62,190 nucleotides of DNA from an uncultured Anaeroplasma sp. (GCA_947592005.1 CANQDJ010000005.1:1-62190), one strand, 5' to 3'. Positions 34,221 to 44,149 are shown, numbered from the stretch's first letter. The notes: generated by a model from the letters alone, not told the origin. Translations and numbers: made by a program.

Positions 34221-35090
34221 ATGGTTGGAAGCATTGTCGCTTTGGTAACGCCTTTTGACAGTAATAATTCCATCGATTATGATCAAGTAGATGCATTATG
34301 TGATTTCCATTTAGAAAATCGCACAGATGGACTTTTATTGTTGGGGACGACCGCAGAAGCGGAAGCGTTAAGTACAGAAGAGAAAAAAGAACTTGTTTAT
34401 TATATTTATCATAAGGTTTATCCGAATATAAAGATAATGGTCGGAATTATTTCAAATATAACAAATGAAGTGGTGGAACAGGCAAAATTATATGAAGATT
34501 TGGATATTGATTCTTTTTTAGTTATTAATCCGTATTATAATAAAACAAATCATTCCGGTTTGTTAAAGCATTTTACCTATATTGCCGATCATGTTCATAA
34601 GCCGATTGTTCTTTATAATGTACCGAAAAGAACGGGTATGGCTATTCCTGTTGAAGTGGTTCGGGCATTATCGTATCATAAGAATATTAAAGGAATAAAA
34701 GAAGCATCGGGAGATTTTTCTTATCAAATTCAAATTGCTTCTTTTACTTCAAAGAATTTTGAATTGTATTGCGGAGATGACGCAACGATGTTGTTGTCGC
34801 TATCTTTGGGAGCGAGCGGAGTTATTTCAGTTATCGGAAATGCTTTTCCAAAAGAGGTTAAATTGATTTATGATTCATTTTTAAAGAATCCCGAAATCAG
34901 TAGAACGACGTTTTATAAACTTTTGGATTTGATTCAGGTTATGTTCCAAGAAGTATCTCCAATCGGTATTAAATATATTATGTATATTTTAGGATTATGT
35001 GATGTTAGATATCGTATGCCTTTAGATGAGCCATCTAAAGAATTAAAGAGAAAAATAGAATGTGAAATGTTGAAATTAATAGACGATTAA
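34221..35090 (+). CDS. dapA: 4-hydroxy-tetrahydrodipicolinate synthase
   Basis: Schiff-base aldolase joining pyruvate and aspartate semialdehyde on the way to diaminopimelate and lysine. The length (289) is typical. The active site fits: LGTTAEAEALS (the GTT-x-E loop), YYNKTNHSGL, YNVPKRTG (Tyr and Arg) and IKEASGD (Schiff-base lysine). The GTTAE variant of the common GTTGE is mild. N-acetylneuraminate lyase is a less likely reading. It stands alone, without other lysine genes. Its start is hidden in a hairpin. Confidence 0.85.
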   Translation: MVGSIVALVTPFDSNNSIDYDQVDALCDFHLENRTDGLLLLGTTAEAEALSTEEKKELVYYIYHKVYPNIKIMVGIISNITNEVVEQAKLYEDLDIDSFLVINPYYNKTNHSGLLKHFTYIADHVHKPIVLYNVPKRTGMAIPVEVVRALSYHKNIKGIKEASGDFSYQIQIASFTSKNFELYCGDDATMLLSLSLGASGVISVIGNAFPKEVKLIYDSFLKNPEISRTTFYKLLDLIQVMFQEVSPIGIKYIMYILGLCDVRYRMPLDEPSKELKRKIECEMLKLIDD

Positions 35091-35113
35091 ACGGCATTTT
35101 TGTCGTTTTTTTC
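35089..35113 (+). terminator. dapA terminator
   Basis: AAACGGC (35089-35095) pairs with GTCGTTT (35102-35108), one G-U, followed by Ts. Confidence 0.75.
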
Positions 35114-35122
35114 TTATGCTTG

Positions 35123-35138
35123 ATGAAAACGTTTTCGT
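35123..35138 (+). promoter_or_regulatory. cre site upstream of the pectin lipoprotein operon
   Basis: ATGAAAACGTTTTCGT matches 15 of 16 positions of WTGNAARCGNWWWCAW. It starts 23 bases before the -35 start, so CcpA bound here would sit at about -50. Confidence 0.65.
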
Positions 35139-35145
35139 TTTTTTA

Positions 35146-35174
35146 TTGCAATGACTAAATAAATACGATATAAT
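35146..35174 (+). promoter_or_regulatory. promoter of the pectin lipoprotein operon
   Basis: TTGCAA (35146-35151), a 17-base spacer and TATAAT (35169-35174). Confidence 0.85.
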
Positions 35175-35217
35175 AAAAATATATGACATAAAACATATTT
35201 TTTGAAAGGGGAATTTT

Positions 35218-38169
35218 ATGAAAAAGAAAAATATCTTTTTGGGAGTTCTTGTTGCAGGAATGGTATTTAGTATAGCCGGCTGTAAAAAGGATAAGAAAAA
35301 AACAGAACCGGAAAACCCAACACCGCCTGTTACAGAACAACAGACATATACGGTTACATTTGATTCCAAAGGGGGAACTGCCGTAGCAAAAGCGACGACA
35401 AATACAGACGGAAAAGTAGCAAAACCAGAAAATCCGACAAAGACGGATTTTGATTTTGGTGGTTGGTTTACAGATTCCGAATGCCAAAACGCATTTGATT
35501 TTGATACTAAAATCACACAAGATACTACTTTATATGCAAAATGGACTGCTAAAACACCGAGTGGGGGGGGCAGTGATACTCCAAGTGGTGGCGAAGGAAG
35601 CCAAACACCGAGTGATAGTGACACGAAAGAAAAATGGAAGGTTGAATTTTATTTATCTGCCGAAAATACGGAAACATATACGATTATCGAAGATGTAGAA
35701 GATAACACTACGGTTACGTTGCCAACGGAACCGATGGTTACTGGTAAAGTATTTTTAGGTTGGAAATTGGAAAGTGGAGAAGATTTTACTGCCGAAACGA
35801 AAATTACGGCAAATACCAAAGTTATAGCCTCTTTCAGAGATATGACAATATATGAAAAACTTGTGGCTGATGAAGGTCATGTTTTGCATGAGGATTTTGA
35901 GAGTTATACGGCAACGGATTCTTTGGAAACGTTTGATACGACTTGGCAAAACAAAGGTATTTATACATATACCAATAATCCAGAGGGTGCTACCGCTAAT
36001 TATGTTGGCTTGGGAAATGGAGTTGCCACATTGGTAGATACTACAGACAAAGCGACCAATATGGTTGTTTCTTTGGGTGAAGATCGTGCAATTTATGGTA
36101 AAGTAGAAGGCTACTTTGAAATGAAGTTCAGTGGTTCGGGAAATAGTTGGACTCCGGTACAATTCAATGGAATTTATGACGATGAAACTTCAATTAAAGA
36201 ATTTTTCGGGTTCCGAACCGATGGCGGTTTGATTAAATTCAGACTGAAAGGCGGATCAGCATTATCTGCGGAAACGGAAATCGCTTCGAATGATACGACG
36301 ACGTATAAGGTACATTTTATATTCGATATAGAAAATAATACGGTTACGATTACTATAAATGAACAACCATATTTAACGAATTACGCTTTATATGTAGAAG
36401 GAGATGCGAATCGTACAATTCATTTGAAAGCCATTGTCGGTTATAAATTCGTAAGTAGTGATAATGGAAGTAAATTAATTACAATGGATAATGTTGCCAT
36501 CGCAAAACAGGATCCTGATTTTAATGTTTTCAAAGAGAAAACTCTATCACAGATTAATCAAACATCTGAATCTTTCGCAACAGGATATACGTATTGTGCG
36601 AGTGATATTGAAGCATTTTTAGATAATATAAAAGTCGAAATCAATGCGGCAACAACGGTTGCTGAAATAGTTGAAGCAATCAGCGAAATTTCTCAATTAT
36701 CTCAATTTTTAGACGATGCTACTATTGATACCAATGTTGCGGAAATCGAAAATGCAATTACGGCTTTACCGGCAGTAGAATCATCCAATGCCATTATTTT
36801 AGCGAATGGAGATGATATTAATTCGGCTTATGAATTATATACAAATGCCAAAGAAGTGGTTAAAACTCGTGTAAATTCCGATTTGGTAACGAAACTTACT
36901 ACATTAAAAGAAAAATTAGATTATGCGATTGCGAATCCGGATTATTTGGATATGGTAGAAGCAGAAGTAACTTCTGCCAAAGAAGAGTTAGAAGAAATTT
37001 ATACTGTTTATGATGTGGCAACGAATTATACAACAAATGGTACGGAATTGACTCAAATCAAAGAACAAGCGTGTGAACAATTAGATGGCATATTAACTGC
37101 GGCACGAGCAGAAAGTTCTGTTTCTCAAGATAGTTATAATGCCTATGCCATTCAAATCAATTCAATTAAAGAACAAGCAATAGAAGATATGAGTGAAGTG
37201 TTAAGCGACTTGGATCAGGCTAAAATAGATAAAAAGGATTCTATTCAACAGTATTATAATGATAATTTATCAAATTATTCACAAGAGTATAATTTAGAAG
37301 CATTTAATACAGCATATCAAGCATTAATAGAATCTGTAGATTCCGCTACAACGGTAGATGAAGTAAATGCGATTACTACGGAAAGTTTAGAAAATATCAG
37401 GACCGATGCGGAAGAAATTGAATACAATAATAAACCGGTAACCACACTGAGTGAATTGGCTCCATGCACAAAATCATTTGATGGAAAGATACATAGCGGA
37501 GAATCAAAAGATACAACAATAACGGCCGGAACGAAGGCAGGAACCGATGATTTCTTAACGTTTACCAGCGTAACGAAGTGTAAATATTCTAAGAGCGGGT
37601 ACTTATCTTTTAACGGAGGTGGGACTATAACATTTACGACAAATTCTGCAAACGCTAAAATAACATTTGTTTATACAAGTACTTCTACAGATCGGTCATT
37701 TACGATAACCAATTCAACTTCCACATTTGAACAATCATATACTCCTCATAATTGGTCAAATAAGACGATGATGATTACGTTAGATGTTGCGGATACCTAT
37801 ACCATTACTTTTGATACTATGGAACATAAGATTGGTAGTATTACGTTAGAAGATATGGAAGTTCAAGATGTTGAATATAAAGTCTTATCTATTACAGCCG
37901 AGATTACAGGTTCTGATTTTACAACGCTTCTTGCGTTAAAAGAAGCAATTCAAATCACTTTGAATTTAGAAGGAGAAAAGACAAAAACTTTGAGCGGAAC
38001 AGATTCTTCATTAGTAATTCAATTATTTGCGGAATCTGATACAGAATTTGAATCACCGATTGAAGAAGAATCTATTACGGCTACAACGTATAAAGTAAGA
38101 ATTACATATACAAATTTGGATAAATCTATTTCAGTTGTTGAAACTGTATCAATGAATCCTACAGAATAA
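35218..38169 (+). CDS. large surface lipoprotein with two InlB-type repeats
   Basis: 983 residues. The signal peptide ends in the lipobox FSIAGC (Cys22), so it is lipid-anchored outside the membrane. Two InlB/Listeria-Bacteroides repeats follow (about 43-111: TVTFDSKGGTAV ... TLYAKW; and 139-210), separated by a Gly/Ser/Pro linker. Next is a jelly-roll-like region (about 225-435: EDFESYTATDSLETFDTTWQ) that may bind carbohydrate, then a long helical region (about 440-740) and a beta-rich C-terminal module (about 750-880). No catalytic motif is recognised. AAAGGGG precedes ATG 35218. Context with two pectate lyases suggests pectin binding or display. Confidence 0.8.
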   Translation: MKKKNIFLGVLVAGMVFSIAGCKKDKKKTEPENPTPPVTEQQTYTVTFDSKGGTAVAKATTNTDGKVAKPENPTKTDFDFGGWFTDSECQNAFDFDTKITQDTTLYAKWTAKTPSGGGSDTPSGGEGSQTPSDSDTKEKWKVEFYLSAENTETYTIIEDVEDNTTVTLPTEPMVTGKVFLGWKLESGEDFTAETKITANTKVIASFRDMTIYEKLVADEGHVLHEDFESYTATDSLETFDTTWQNKGIYTYTNNPEGATANYVGLGNGVATLVDTTDKATNMVVSLGEDRAIYGKVEGYFEMKFSGSGNSWTPVQFNGIYDDETSIKEFFGFRTDGGLIKFRLKGGSALSAETEIASNDTTTYKVHFIFDIENNTVTITINEQPYLTNYALYVEGDANRTIHLKAIVGYKFVSSDNGSKLITMDNVAIAKQDPDFNVFKEKTLSQINQTSESFATGYTYCASDIEAFLDNIKVEINAATTVAEIVEAISEISQLSQFLDDATIDTNVAEIENAITALPAVESSNAIILANGDDINSAYELYTNAKEVVKTRVNSDLVTKLTTLKEKLDYAIANPDYLDMVEAEVTSAKEELEEIYTVYDVATNYTTNGTELTQIKEQACEQLDGILTAARAESSVSQDSYNAYAIQINSIKEQAIEDMSEVLSDLDQAKIDKKDSIQQYYNDNLSNYSQEYNLEAFNTAYQALIESVDSATTVDEVNAITTESLENIRTDAEEIEYNNKPVTTLSELAPCTKSFDGKIHSGESKDTTITAGTKAGTDDFLTFTSVTKCKYSKSGYLSFNGGGTITFTTNSANAKITFVYTSTSTDRSFTITNSTSTFEQSYTPHNWSNKTMMITLDVADTYTITFDTMEHKIGSITLEDMEVQDVEYKVLSITAEITGSDFTTLLALKEAIQITLNLEGEKTKTLSGTDSSLVIQLFAESDTEFESPIEEESITATTYKVRITYTNLDKSISVVETVSMNPTE

Positions 38170-38188
38170 GAAGTAACAAAATATAACA

Positions 38189-38223
38189 AAGGAATGATTT
38201 TGTTTATTTGAAAATCATTCCTT
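38189..38223 (+). other. intercistronic hairpin
   Basis: AAGGAATGATTTT (38189-38201) pairs with AAAATCATTCCTT (38211-38223), a 13-bp perfect stem without a proper T-run. It may stabilise the upstream mRNA or partly terminate, tuning lyase expression. Confidence 0.6.
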
Positions 38224-38248
38224 CTGTTTGCCTTTAAAGGAGAGTAAT

Positions 38249-41200
38249 ATGAAGTTAAAAAAATTGTTTTTATTTTTATTTTTAATATTTGGGTTGGTAT
38301 CGATTACATCTTGTCGATATAAACAAGAAGAACCGAAAGATGAACCACAAATACCGACGGAACCAAGCGATTCGAATGGTAATGAAAGTGAGGAAAATAC
38401 CAACGATAATACCGATAAGGAAGATGAAGGAAACACGAGTGGCAACACAAGTGGAAATACCGATAACGAAAACACAGGAAACGAAGGAAACACGAGTGGT
38501 AACACCGATAAGGAGAATGAACAAAATCCTTCAAAACCGAGTGATGGAGAATCTGTCACGCAAGGGGAAATCAAGATTAAGAGTTATGGTGGTTATAATG
38601 AGGCCGCTTATGTGGAATTTGAGAAATCGCAAGTAAATACAGCGACATATAATGTTTATATTGCGGATACCAAAGATGGTAATTTTAAATTATTGGATTC
38701 TAAATCCGTTTATATACGAAATCTTTCTTCTGTTGTTCGTGCTGATTTGTTTGGATTGGCAAAAGGAGAATATAGAATTAAGATTGTTCCTGTTATAGCA
38801 GGAATGGAAAGTAATGCTAAACCAAGTACTTGTATTGTTAATGTAAAAGAATATGATCGTTCCGGATATGCTCATTTTAAATATACGGAAGGTGTTGGAG
38901 CGTATAAAGACGACGGAACATTAAAAGATGACGCTATTGTTGTTTATGTAACAGAAGAAAACAAGGATACGATAATGGGCGATATCCCTCAATTACAACA
39001 ATATATGTTTCAAGTTCCGGGACCGGATTGGGGAAATAAAAAGGCTACAAGTATCGGTTGGTGGTTAAACAATGCCCAATATACAAAGAAAGATTCCAAA
39101 GGAAATCCTGGAAATACATATTCTGCCTCTGGGAAGACATTGGGATTATATAGTGTAGTGGAAAATCACCCGATTGTGTTCCGTTTCGTTGGTACGGTTA
39201 CTACTCCGGAAGGCTGTACGGCGTATGATTCTTTGAATGAAGGCGGAAGTGAAGGAGATAACGGGCATATGGCTCGTATGAAAGATTTACGAAATGTTAC
39301 TTTAGAAGGTGTCGGAAATGATGCCATTATCGATGGCTGGGGTTTTCATTTTATGGCAAGTGAAACCACAGGGGAACGGGGTAAAAATTTTGAAGTTCGG
39401 AATTTGACTTTCGTTAATAATGCCGAAGATGCGGTAGGTATGGAAGGCGTTCAATTATCAAGTAATGTAAATTCGGAAATAACTGCCCCTGTGAAGAATT
39501 GTTGGGTTCATCATTGTACCTTTTTCCCAGGATATTCGGCAAAACCTGCCGAATCGGATAAAGCAGAAGGCGATGGATCTTGTGATTTTAAACGTGGTTT
39601 TAATTTTACATTATCTTATTGTTATTTTGAATATTGTCATAAAACAAATTTATTTGGATCTTCCAGTACGTCTTTACAATATAATATATCTATGCATCAT
39701 AATATATGGTATAATTGCGGTTCGAGAATTCCGCTTGTTCGTAATTCTAATGTTCATTTTTATAATAATTTGGTTACGGCTGATGGTAAGGCATCAACAA
39801 AGACAGCGAGTCGTATTCATTCAACCGTAGGAATGGAAAGTAGTCCTAGTTATGTTTCTTCTTTACGAGCAAATGCGTTTATGTATTCCGAAAATAATTA
39901 TTTTGATGGAGCAAAACAAGTATTTGAAACAGGTGAAGGCGGCGGGGTAGCCAAGTGTTATGGAAATATTTATGTATCTTGTTATCAAAAGCCGGTTGGA
40001 GCAACGGAAGTTACGGAAAGAACCACTACTGTAAGTAATACATGTAAATATGCTTTCAAAGGGATAGATTATTCTTCTTTTGATACAAATCCGAATATTT
40101 TCTATTACGATTCCGTCAACGGCAAATCGGATTGTTATTTGACATCGGCTGTGGTAGCGAGAGAAGAATGTTTAAAATATTCGGGGTCATTATTCCGAAC
40201 GGAGTTAGATGGAACTTCTTTGGGGTTAAAAACCGAAGCAAATGAGGTTACTCCTGAAAGTGCGGTTGTTTTATCCGATACTAAATTTGTAGCACCTTTC
40301 GCTTCTGTAAAAGGAACATCGATAAAAGATAATATTTATTTTTATAATATTTCAGGTTTTGACTCTAATTCTTGTAAGTTTAAAGGTCAAGGTGTAACAT
40401 TCAAATTAGAAGAATACGCTACAGTTACAATCGAATTGTCGGCATCTGTTAATGGATATTCGACAGGATATTTAGTATCTTCCAAAGGAGATTTGCTTCT
40501 TTCCGGAAGTGGTAGTGTTGTTTTAGAGCCGGGAATTTATTTTATAACTTCCTTCCAAAAAGATAAAGAAACAGTGCTTACGAAATTGGAATTTGAGAAA
40601 TATGATTCTGATGAATTAAAACAAAGGAAATTAGAGGAGTATAACACAAAAGTTTCTTTGATTCCGTCGACGATTACATATGATAAAGATTGTTATGCTC
40701 TTATCAAAGACGCAATGAATGCGTATGAAGCATTGGGTAAAGATTTACAAAATGAAGTCGATAATACCCGAGTTGTTTCGGCGTTGAATGAATATGTTGC
40801 GTTAGGAAAAGCTCAAGTTGAAAATTATATTTCTTTAATTGGAACGGTAGATGCTTCTAGTGGAGCGGCTATTCAATTAGCCCGTAGGGAATATGAGTAT
40901 TTAAAGAGTATTGATTCTATGGTTGTTATTTCTAATTATGATATATTAGTGACTGCGGAAACGGCATTTTCTTCCTTTGCAGTTCAATCTTGTATAGATA
41001 AGATTGAAGCGATTGGTGTCGTTACATTAGATAGCAAAGATGCGATTGAATTGGCTCGTGCGGAATATGATGCATTGACGGAAGAGCAAAAGAATTTAAT
41101 AACCAATTATAATGTTTTGTTAAAGGCAGAACAAGATTATAGAACTTTAGAAGAAATAATGGAAGTAAATAATCAAATTCAAGAAGCGGATTTAAATGAT

Positions 41201-41803
41201 ATGGCTTCTATGAAAGCGGCAATTCAAGCATTTAATGCTTTAACCAACGATCAACAAAATCAAATTACGGAAACAGAAAAATTATCTCAAATAAAGGTTA
41301 CATACACCAAGAAGTTGATTGATTCTATTCAAACGGTTACCCTTTCTTCAGGACAAATCATTGTTGAAGCGGAAGAGATGTATGCTTCCTTAAGCACAGT
41401 AGAGCAAGGATTAATCGATAATTACGATACGCTTCTTTCTGCAAGACAAAAGTATAATGAACTTGCCTCTACCGTTCACGAAAAAACATTTGAGAATGGT
41501 TTGACGGACGATATATTTACTATTGAAGGAAATTTGAGTAGCAAGTCATTATCTAAAGAGTATAATGGAAAAACGTATACTAAAGCAATGAAGATGGAAA
41601 GTTCTACTACCATTCGGTTTAATACGACTACGACAAGAACACTTGTGATTGTAACCGATGCGGCAAGTGGTGCTAAAATTAAAATTGATAATGTTTCTCA
41701 AACAGTAGATGCAGATGGAGTTTTAAGAATAACCATTCAAGCAGGAGAACATACCATCGGAAAGGATACATCATTAAATATTTTTGCATTAATTTTGGAG
41801 TGA
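38249..41803 (+). CDS. PL1-type pectate lyase lipoprotein with helical repeats
   Basis: 1184 residues. The lipobox is VSITSC (Cys22), then a Glu/Asn/Thr-rich linker (about 25-105) and an FN3-like domain (about 108-205). The beta-helix lyase domain (about 300-550) contains VTLEGVGNDAIIDGWGF, WVHHCTF, KAEGDGSCDFKRG and the PL1 arginine motif R-x-P-x-x-R (RIPLVRNSNVHFYNN). Helical repeats with the pattern NYD-x-L-x-x-A follow (about 794-1077), then a C-terminal beta module (about 1080-1184) shared with the next gene. ATG 38249 follows AAAGGAGAG; the upstream extension to 38228 is rejected. It would cleave pectate at the cell surface. The helical repeats may span the wall. Confidence 0.87.
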   Translation: MKLKKLFLFLFLIFGLVSITSCRYKQEEPKDEPQIPTEPSDSNGNESEENTNDNTDKEDEGNTSGNTSGNTDNENTGNEGNTSGNTDKENEQNPSKPSDGESVTQGEIKIKSYGGYNEAAYVEFEKSQVNTATYNVYIADTKDGNFKLLDSKSVYIRNLSSVVRADLFGLAKGEYRIKIVPVIAGMESNAKPSTCIVNVKEYDRSGYAHFKYTEGVGAYKDDGTLKDDAIVVYVTEENKDTIMGDIPQLQQYMFQVPGPDWGNKKATSIGWWLNNAQYTKKDSKGNPGNTYSASGKTLGLYSVVENHPIVFRFVGTVTTPEGCTAYDSLNEGGSEGDNGHMARMKDLRNVTLEGVGNDAIIDGWGFHFMASETTGERGKNFEVRNLTFVNNAEDAVGMEGVQLSSNVNSEITAPVKNCWVHHCTFFPGYSAKPAESDKAEGDGSCDFKRGFNFTLSYCYFEYCHKTNLFGSSSTSLQYNISMHHNIWYNCGSRIPLVRNSNVHFYNNLVTADGKASTKTASRIHSTVGMESSPSYVSSLRANAFMYSENNYFDGAKQVFETGEGGGVAKCYGNIYVSCYQKPVGATEVTERTTTVSNTCKYAFKGIDYSSFDTNPNIFYYDSVNGKSDCYLTSAVVAREECLKYSGSLFRTELDGTSLGLKTEANEVTPESAVVLSDTKFVAPFASVKGTSIKDNIYFYNISGFDSNSCKFKGQGVTFKLEEYATVTIELSASVNGYSTGYLVSSKGDLLLSGSGSVVLEPGIYFITSFQKDKETVLTKLEFEKYDSDELKQRKLEEYNTKVSLIPSTITYDKDCYALIKDAMNAYEALGKDLQNEVDNTRVVSALNEYVALGKAQVENYISLIGTVDASSGAAIQLARREYEYLKSIDSMVVISNYDILVTAETAFSSFAVQSCIDKIEAIGVVTLDSKDAIELARAEYDALTEEQKNLITNYNVLLKAEQDYRTLEEIMEVNNQIQEADLNDMASMKAAIQAFNALTNDQQNQITETEKLSQIKVTYTKKLIDSIQTVTLSSGQIIVEAEEMYASLSTVEQGLIDNYDTLLSARQKYNELASTVHEKTFENGLTDDIFTIEGNLSSKSLSKEYNGKTYTKAMKMESSTTIRFNTTTTRTLVIVTDAASGAKIKIDNVSQTVDADGVLRITIQAGEHTIGKDTSLNIFALILE
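38429..38513 (+). repeat. short repeats encoding the Asn/Thr/Ser linker
   Basis: The unit GGAAACACGAGTGG recurs (about 38429 and 38486) with related AACACAAGTGG and ACCGATAA blocks, giving the NTSGNTD-type linker. Such tracts can change length by slippage. Confidence 0.6.
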
Positions 41804-41807
41804 TTTT

Positions 41808-44090
41808 ATGAGAAAAAGAATGTTTTTCTTCATGATAAGTTGTTTTCTATTTTTAACGATTACATCTTGTCGAAATAAACAACAAACAGATCCTGTTACA
41901 CCGGAAGTTCCCGAACCTCAAGAGCCACAAGAACCGGAGAATAATACTGGTAATACCAACACCCCTAGTAGTGGCGATACAGGAAATATAGAAGGCCCGA
42001 ATACCCCTAGTAGCGGTGACACAGGAAATACAGAAGGCTCGAACACCCCTGGCGGTGGCGGAAACACAGGGGAACCCAATACGCCGGAAGTGAAACCAAT
42101 CGATCCAAATGATCAAGTAGAAGTGCTAGAAGTGGAAGGATATTTGGAATCTGCATATATAGAATGGAAACGGGTAGATGGGGCGGATTCTTATAATGTC
42201 TATTATAAAAGTAAGAATTCTTCCACATATAAAAGAATCGATGATATGTTGATTCGAGGATATAAAGAATATATGCGTGCCGATGTTTTGGGTTTGAAGG
42301 AAGGCGAATATACTTTAAAAGTTATTCCGGTAGACGAAGGGAAAGAAGCGGATATTTATGCCGAAAGAAATGTAACGGTGGTTTCTCATAATCGTTCCGG
42401 CTTTGCGTTTTCTTCGAAATCGCCGGTTAAAACGGCTTCCGGTGCGTATAATGACGATGGTACGTTAAAAGAAAATGCCCAAGTAATTTATATTACTTCC
42501 AAAACGGCTAAGACTTGTCAGGCAAGAGTCAATGGTCAAACGGTTGTTGGTTTTCAAGCGATTTTAAATGCCAAACAGAAAAAGGGAACGAGTGGCGATA
42601 TTTTGTGTTTTAGAATTATCGGAAAAGTTTCTTTAGCGGATTTGGATAGCATATCCAGTAGTGAAGAAGGGCTTCAAGTAAAAGGGGCAGCGGCTTATTC
42701 GGAAATGAATATTACTATTGAAGGCATCGGAGAAGATGCCACCATTCATGGTTTTGGATTTTTAATTCGAAATTGTGCGAATGTGGAATTTAGAAATTTC
42801 GCAATAATGGCTTTTATGGACGATGGTGTTTCAATAGATACCAATAACTGTAATATTTGGGTTCATAATTTGGATATTTTCTATGGCTCAACCGGTGGAG
42901 ATGCCGATCAAGCCAAAGGAGATGGTTCGGTAGATATTAAGGGTAAATCAACATATATTACAGTATCTTATGTTCATTTTTGGGATTCGGGAAAATGTTC
43001 TTTATGCAGAATGGGCGACAGTGAAGAATTTTTGGTAACGTATCACCATAATTGGTTTGATCATTCGGATTCCAGACACCCAAGAATTCGGAAGGCTTCC
43101 GTCCATATTTATAATAATTATTTTGATGGAAATTCCAAATATGGTGTAGGTGTAACCAATGGAAGTTCGGCTTTTGTAGAGGCAAATTGTTTTAGAAAAT
43201 GTAAGAATCCGATGATGTCTTCTTTACAAGGAACAGATTTGTTAGGAAAGGGTACTTTTTCTGGTGAATCGGGAGGTATGATTAAGGCCTACAATAATAA
43301 AATTATCGGAGCACATAGTTTGATTTATGCCAATTCCGATTTAGGAACGACAAGTGGAAACGCAACAAGTTTTGATGCATATTTGGCAACGTATAGAGAT
43401 GAAATTATTGCCGATTCGTTCCGAACAGTAGGGGGCGGAACCATATATAATAATTTTGATACAAGTGCCGATTATGATTTGGGAGTGAATCCGGAAGATA
43501 TCGATGATCCGGAAAATGTTGTGGAAATCGTTAAGAAATATGCGGGACGTATGAATGGTGGAGATGTTTCTTGGAATTTCGATGATGCGGAAGATGAGAA
43601 TTATAGTGTTATTTCGGGATTGAAAGAGTACATTGTTAATTATAAATCCTTGGTTTTAACGATTGGAACGGGGAATGTAGAAGAGTCCGGTTCAACGGGT
43701 GGAAATACAGAAGAAGAACCGGAAAAACCGACGAACCCTAGTATCAGTGGATCTGTAGTTCATAACTTTACAACCGATGATAAGAATAGTACTTTATTTT
43801 CTATAACCGGCAATACGTCAACCAGTAAGGGTACGGTAACGTATAAGGATTTGGTTCTTACCAAATGTTTAAAAATGGAAAGTTCCACTAGTATTAAATT
43901 CAAGATTGAAGAGGAAATGACGATTTATCTTGTTTTAATTGAAAAGAGTGGAAATATTAAAATAGATGACAAAAAATATACGGCTGTCGATGGAATTATT
44001 ACTTTGGATTTGACAGTGGGAGAACATGAAATAACCAAGGCCGATACGGCGAATTTGTATTATATTGAACTGGTTTCAAAAGTAAATTAA
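41808..44090 (+). CDS. PL1-type pectate lyase lipoprotein
   Basis: 760 residues. The lipobox is TITSC (Cys21), then a Pro/Glu and Asn/Thr/Gly linker with tandem repeats, and an FN3-like domain (about 105-200) like the one in the upstream gene. The PL1 beta-helix (about 225-530) has ITIEGIGEDATIHGFG, WVHNLDIFYG, KGDGSVDIKGKS, VSYVHFWDSGK, and the catalytic arginine motif RHPRIRKASVHIYNNYF. A C-terminal beta module (about 647-760: KMESSTSIKF ... GEHEITKADTANLYYIEL) is paralogous to the upstream protein's tail. GGAGTGAT overlaps the upstream stop; ATG 41808. Expected to be a Ca-dependent pectate lyase on the cell surface. Confidence 0.9.
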   Translation: MRKRMFFFMISCFLFLTITSCRNKQQTDPVTPEVPEPQEPQEPENNTGNTNTPSSGDTGNIEGPNTPSSGDTGNTEGSNTPGGGGNTGEPNTPEVKPIDPNDQVEVLEVEGYLESAYIEWKRVDGADSYNVYYKSKNSSTYKRIDDMLIRGYKEYMRADVLGLKEGEYTLKVIPVDEGKEADIYAERNVTVVSHNRSGFAFSSKSPVKTASGAYNDDGTLKENAQVIYITSKTAKTCQARVNGQTVVGFQAILNAKQKKGTSGDILCFRIIGKVSLADLDSISSSEEGLQVKGAAAYSEMNITIEGIGEDATIHGFGFLIRNCANVEFRNFAIMAFMDDGVSIDTNNCNIWVHNLDIFYGSTGGDADQAKGDGSVDIKGKSTYITVSYVHFWDSGKCSLCRMGDSEEFLVTYHHNWFDHSDSRHPRIRKASVHIYNNYFDGNSKYGVGVTNGSSAFVEANCFRKCKNPMMSSLQGTDLLGKGTFSGESGGMIKAYNNKIIGAHSLIYANSDLGTTSGNATSFDAYLATYRDEIIADSFRTVGGGTIYNNFDTSADYDLGVNPEDIDDPENVVEIVKKYAGRMNGGDVSWNFDDAEDENYSVISGLKEYIVNYKSLVLTIGTGNVEESGSTGGNTEEEPEKPTNPSISGSVVHNFTTDDKNSTLFSITGNTSTSKGTVTYKDLVLTKCLKMESSTSIKFKIEEEMTIYLVLIEKSGNIKIDDKKYTAVDGIITLDLTVGEHEITKADTANLYYIELVSKVN
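41958..42072 (+). repeat. 42-base tandem repeat in the lyase linker
   Basis: A 42-base (14-codon) unit encoding NTPSSGDTGN-x-EG-x occurs twice in full (41958-41999 and 42000-42041) and once in degenerate form. It keeps the frame, so copy number could vary without breaking the gene. Confidence 0.8.
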
Positions 44091-44149
44091 AAAACTTTCC
44101 GAGCAGGGAATTATTTCCGTTTTGAATGACTCTGTTTGGAAGGTTTTTT
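44089..44149 (+). terminator. terminator of the pectin lipoprotein operon
   Basis: AAAAAACTTTCC (44089-44100) pairs with GGAAGGTTTTTT (44138-44149), one G-U, with a long structured loop. Confidence 0.8.

Noticed and set aside
35076-35624. 182-codon minus-strand frame overlapping the first lipoprotein
   Set aside because: It is antisense to the signal peptide and linker, and low complexity explains its openness.
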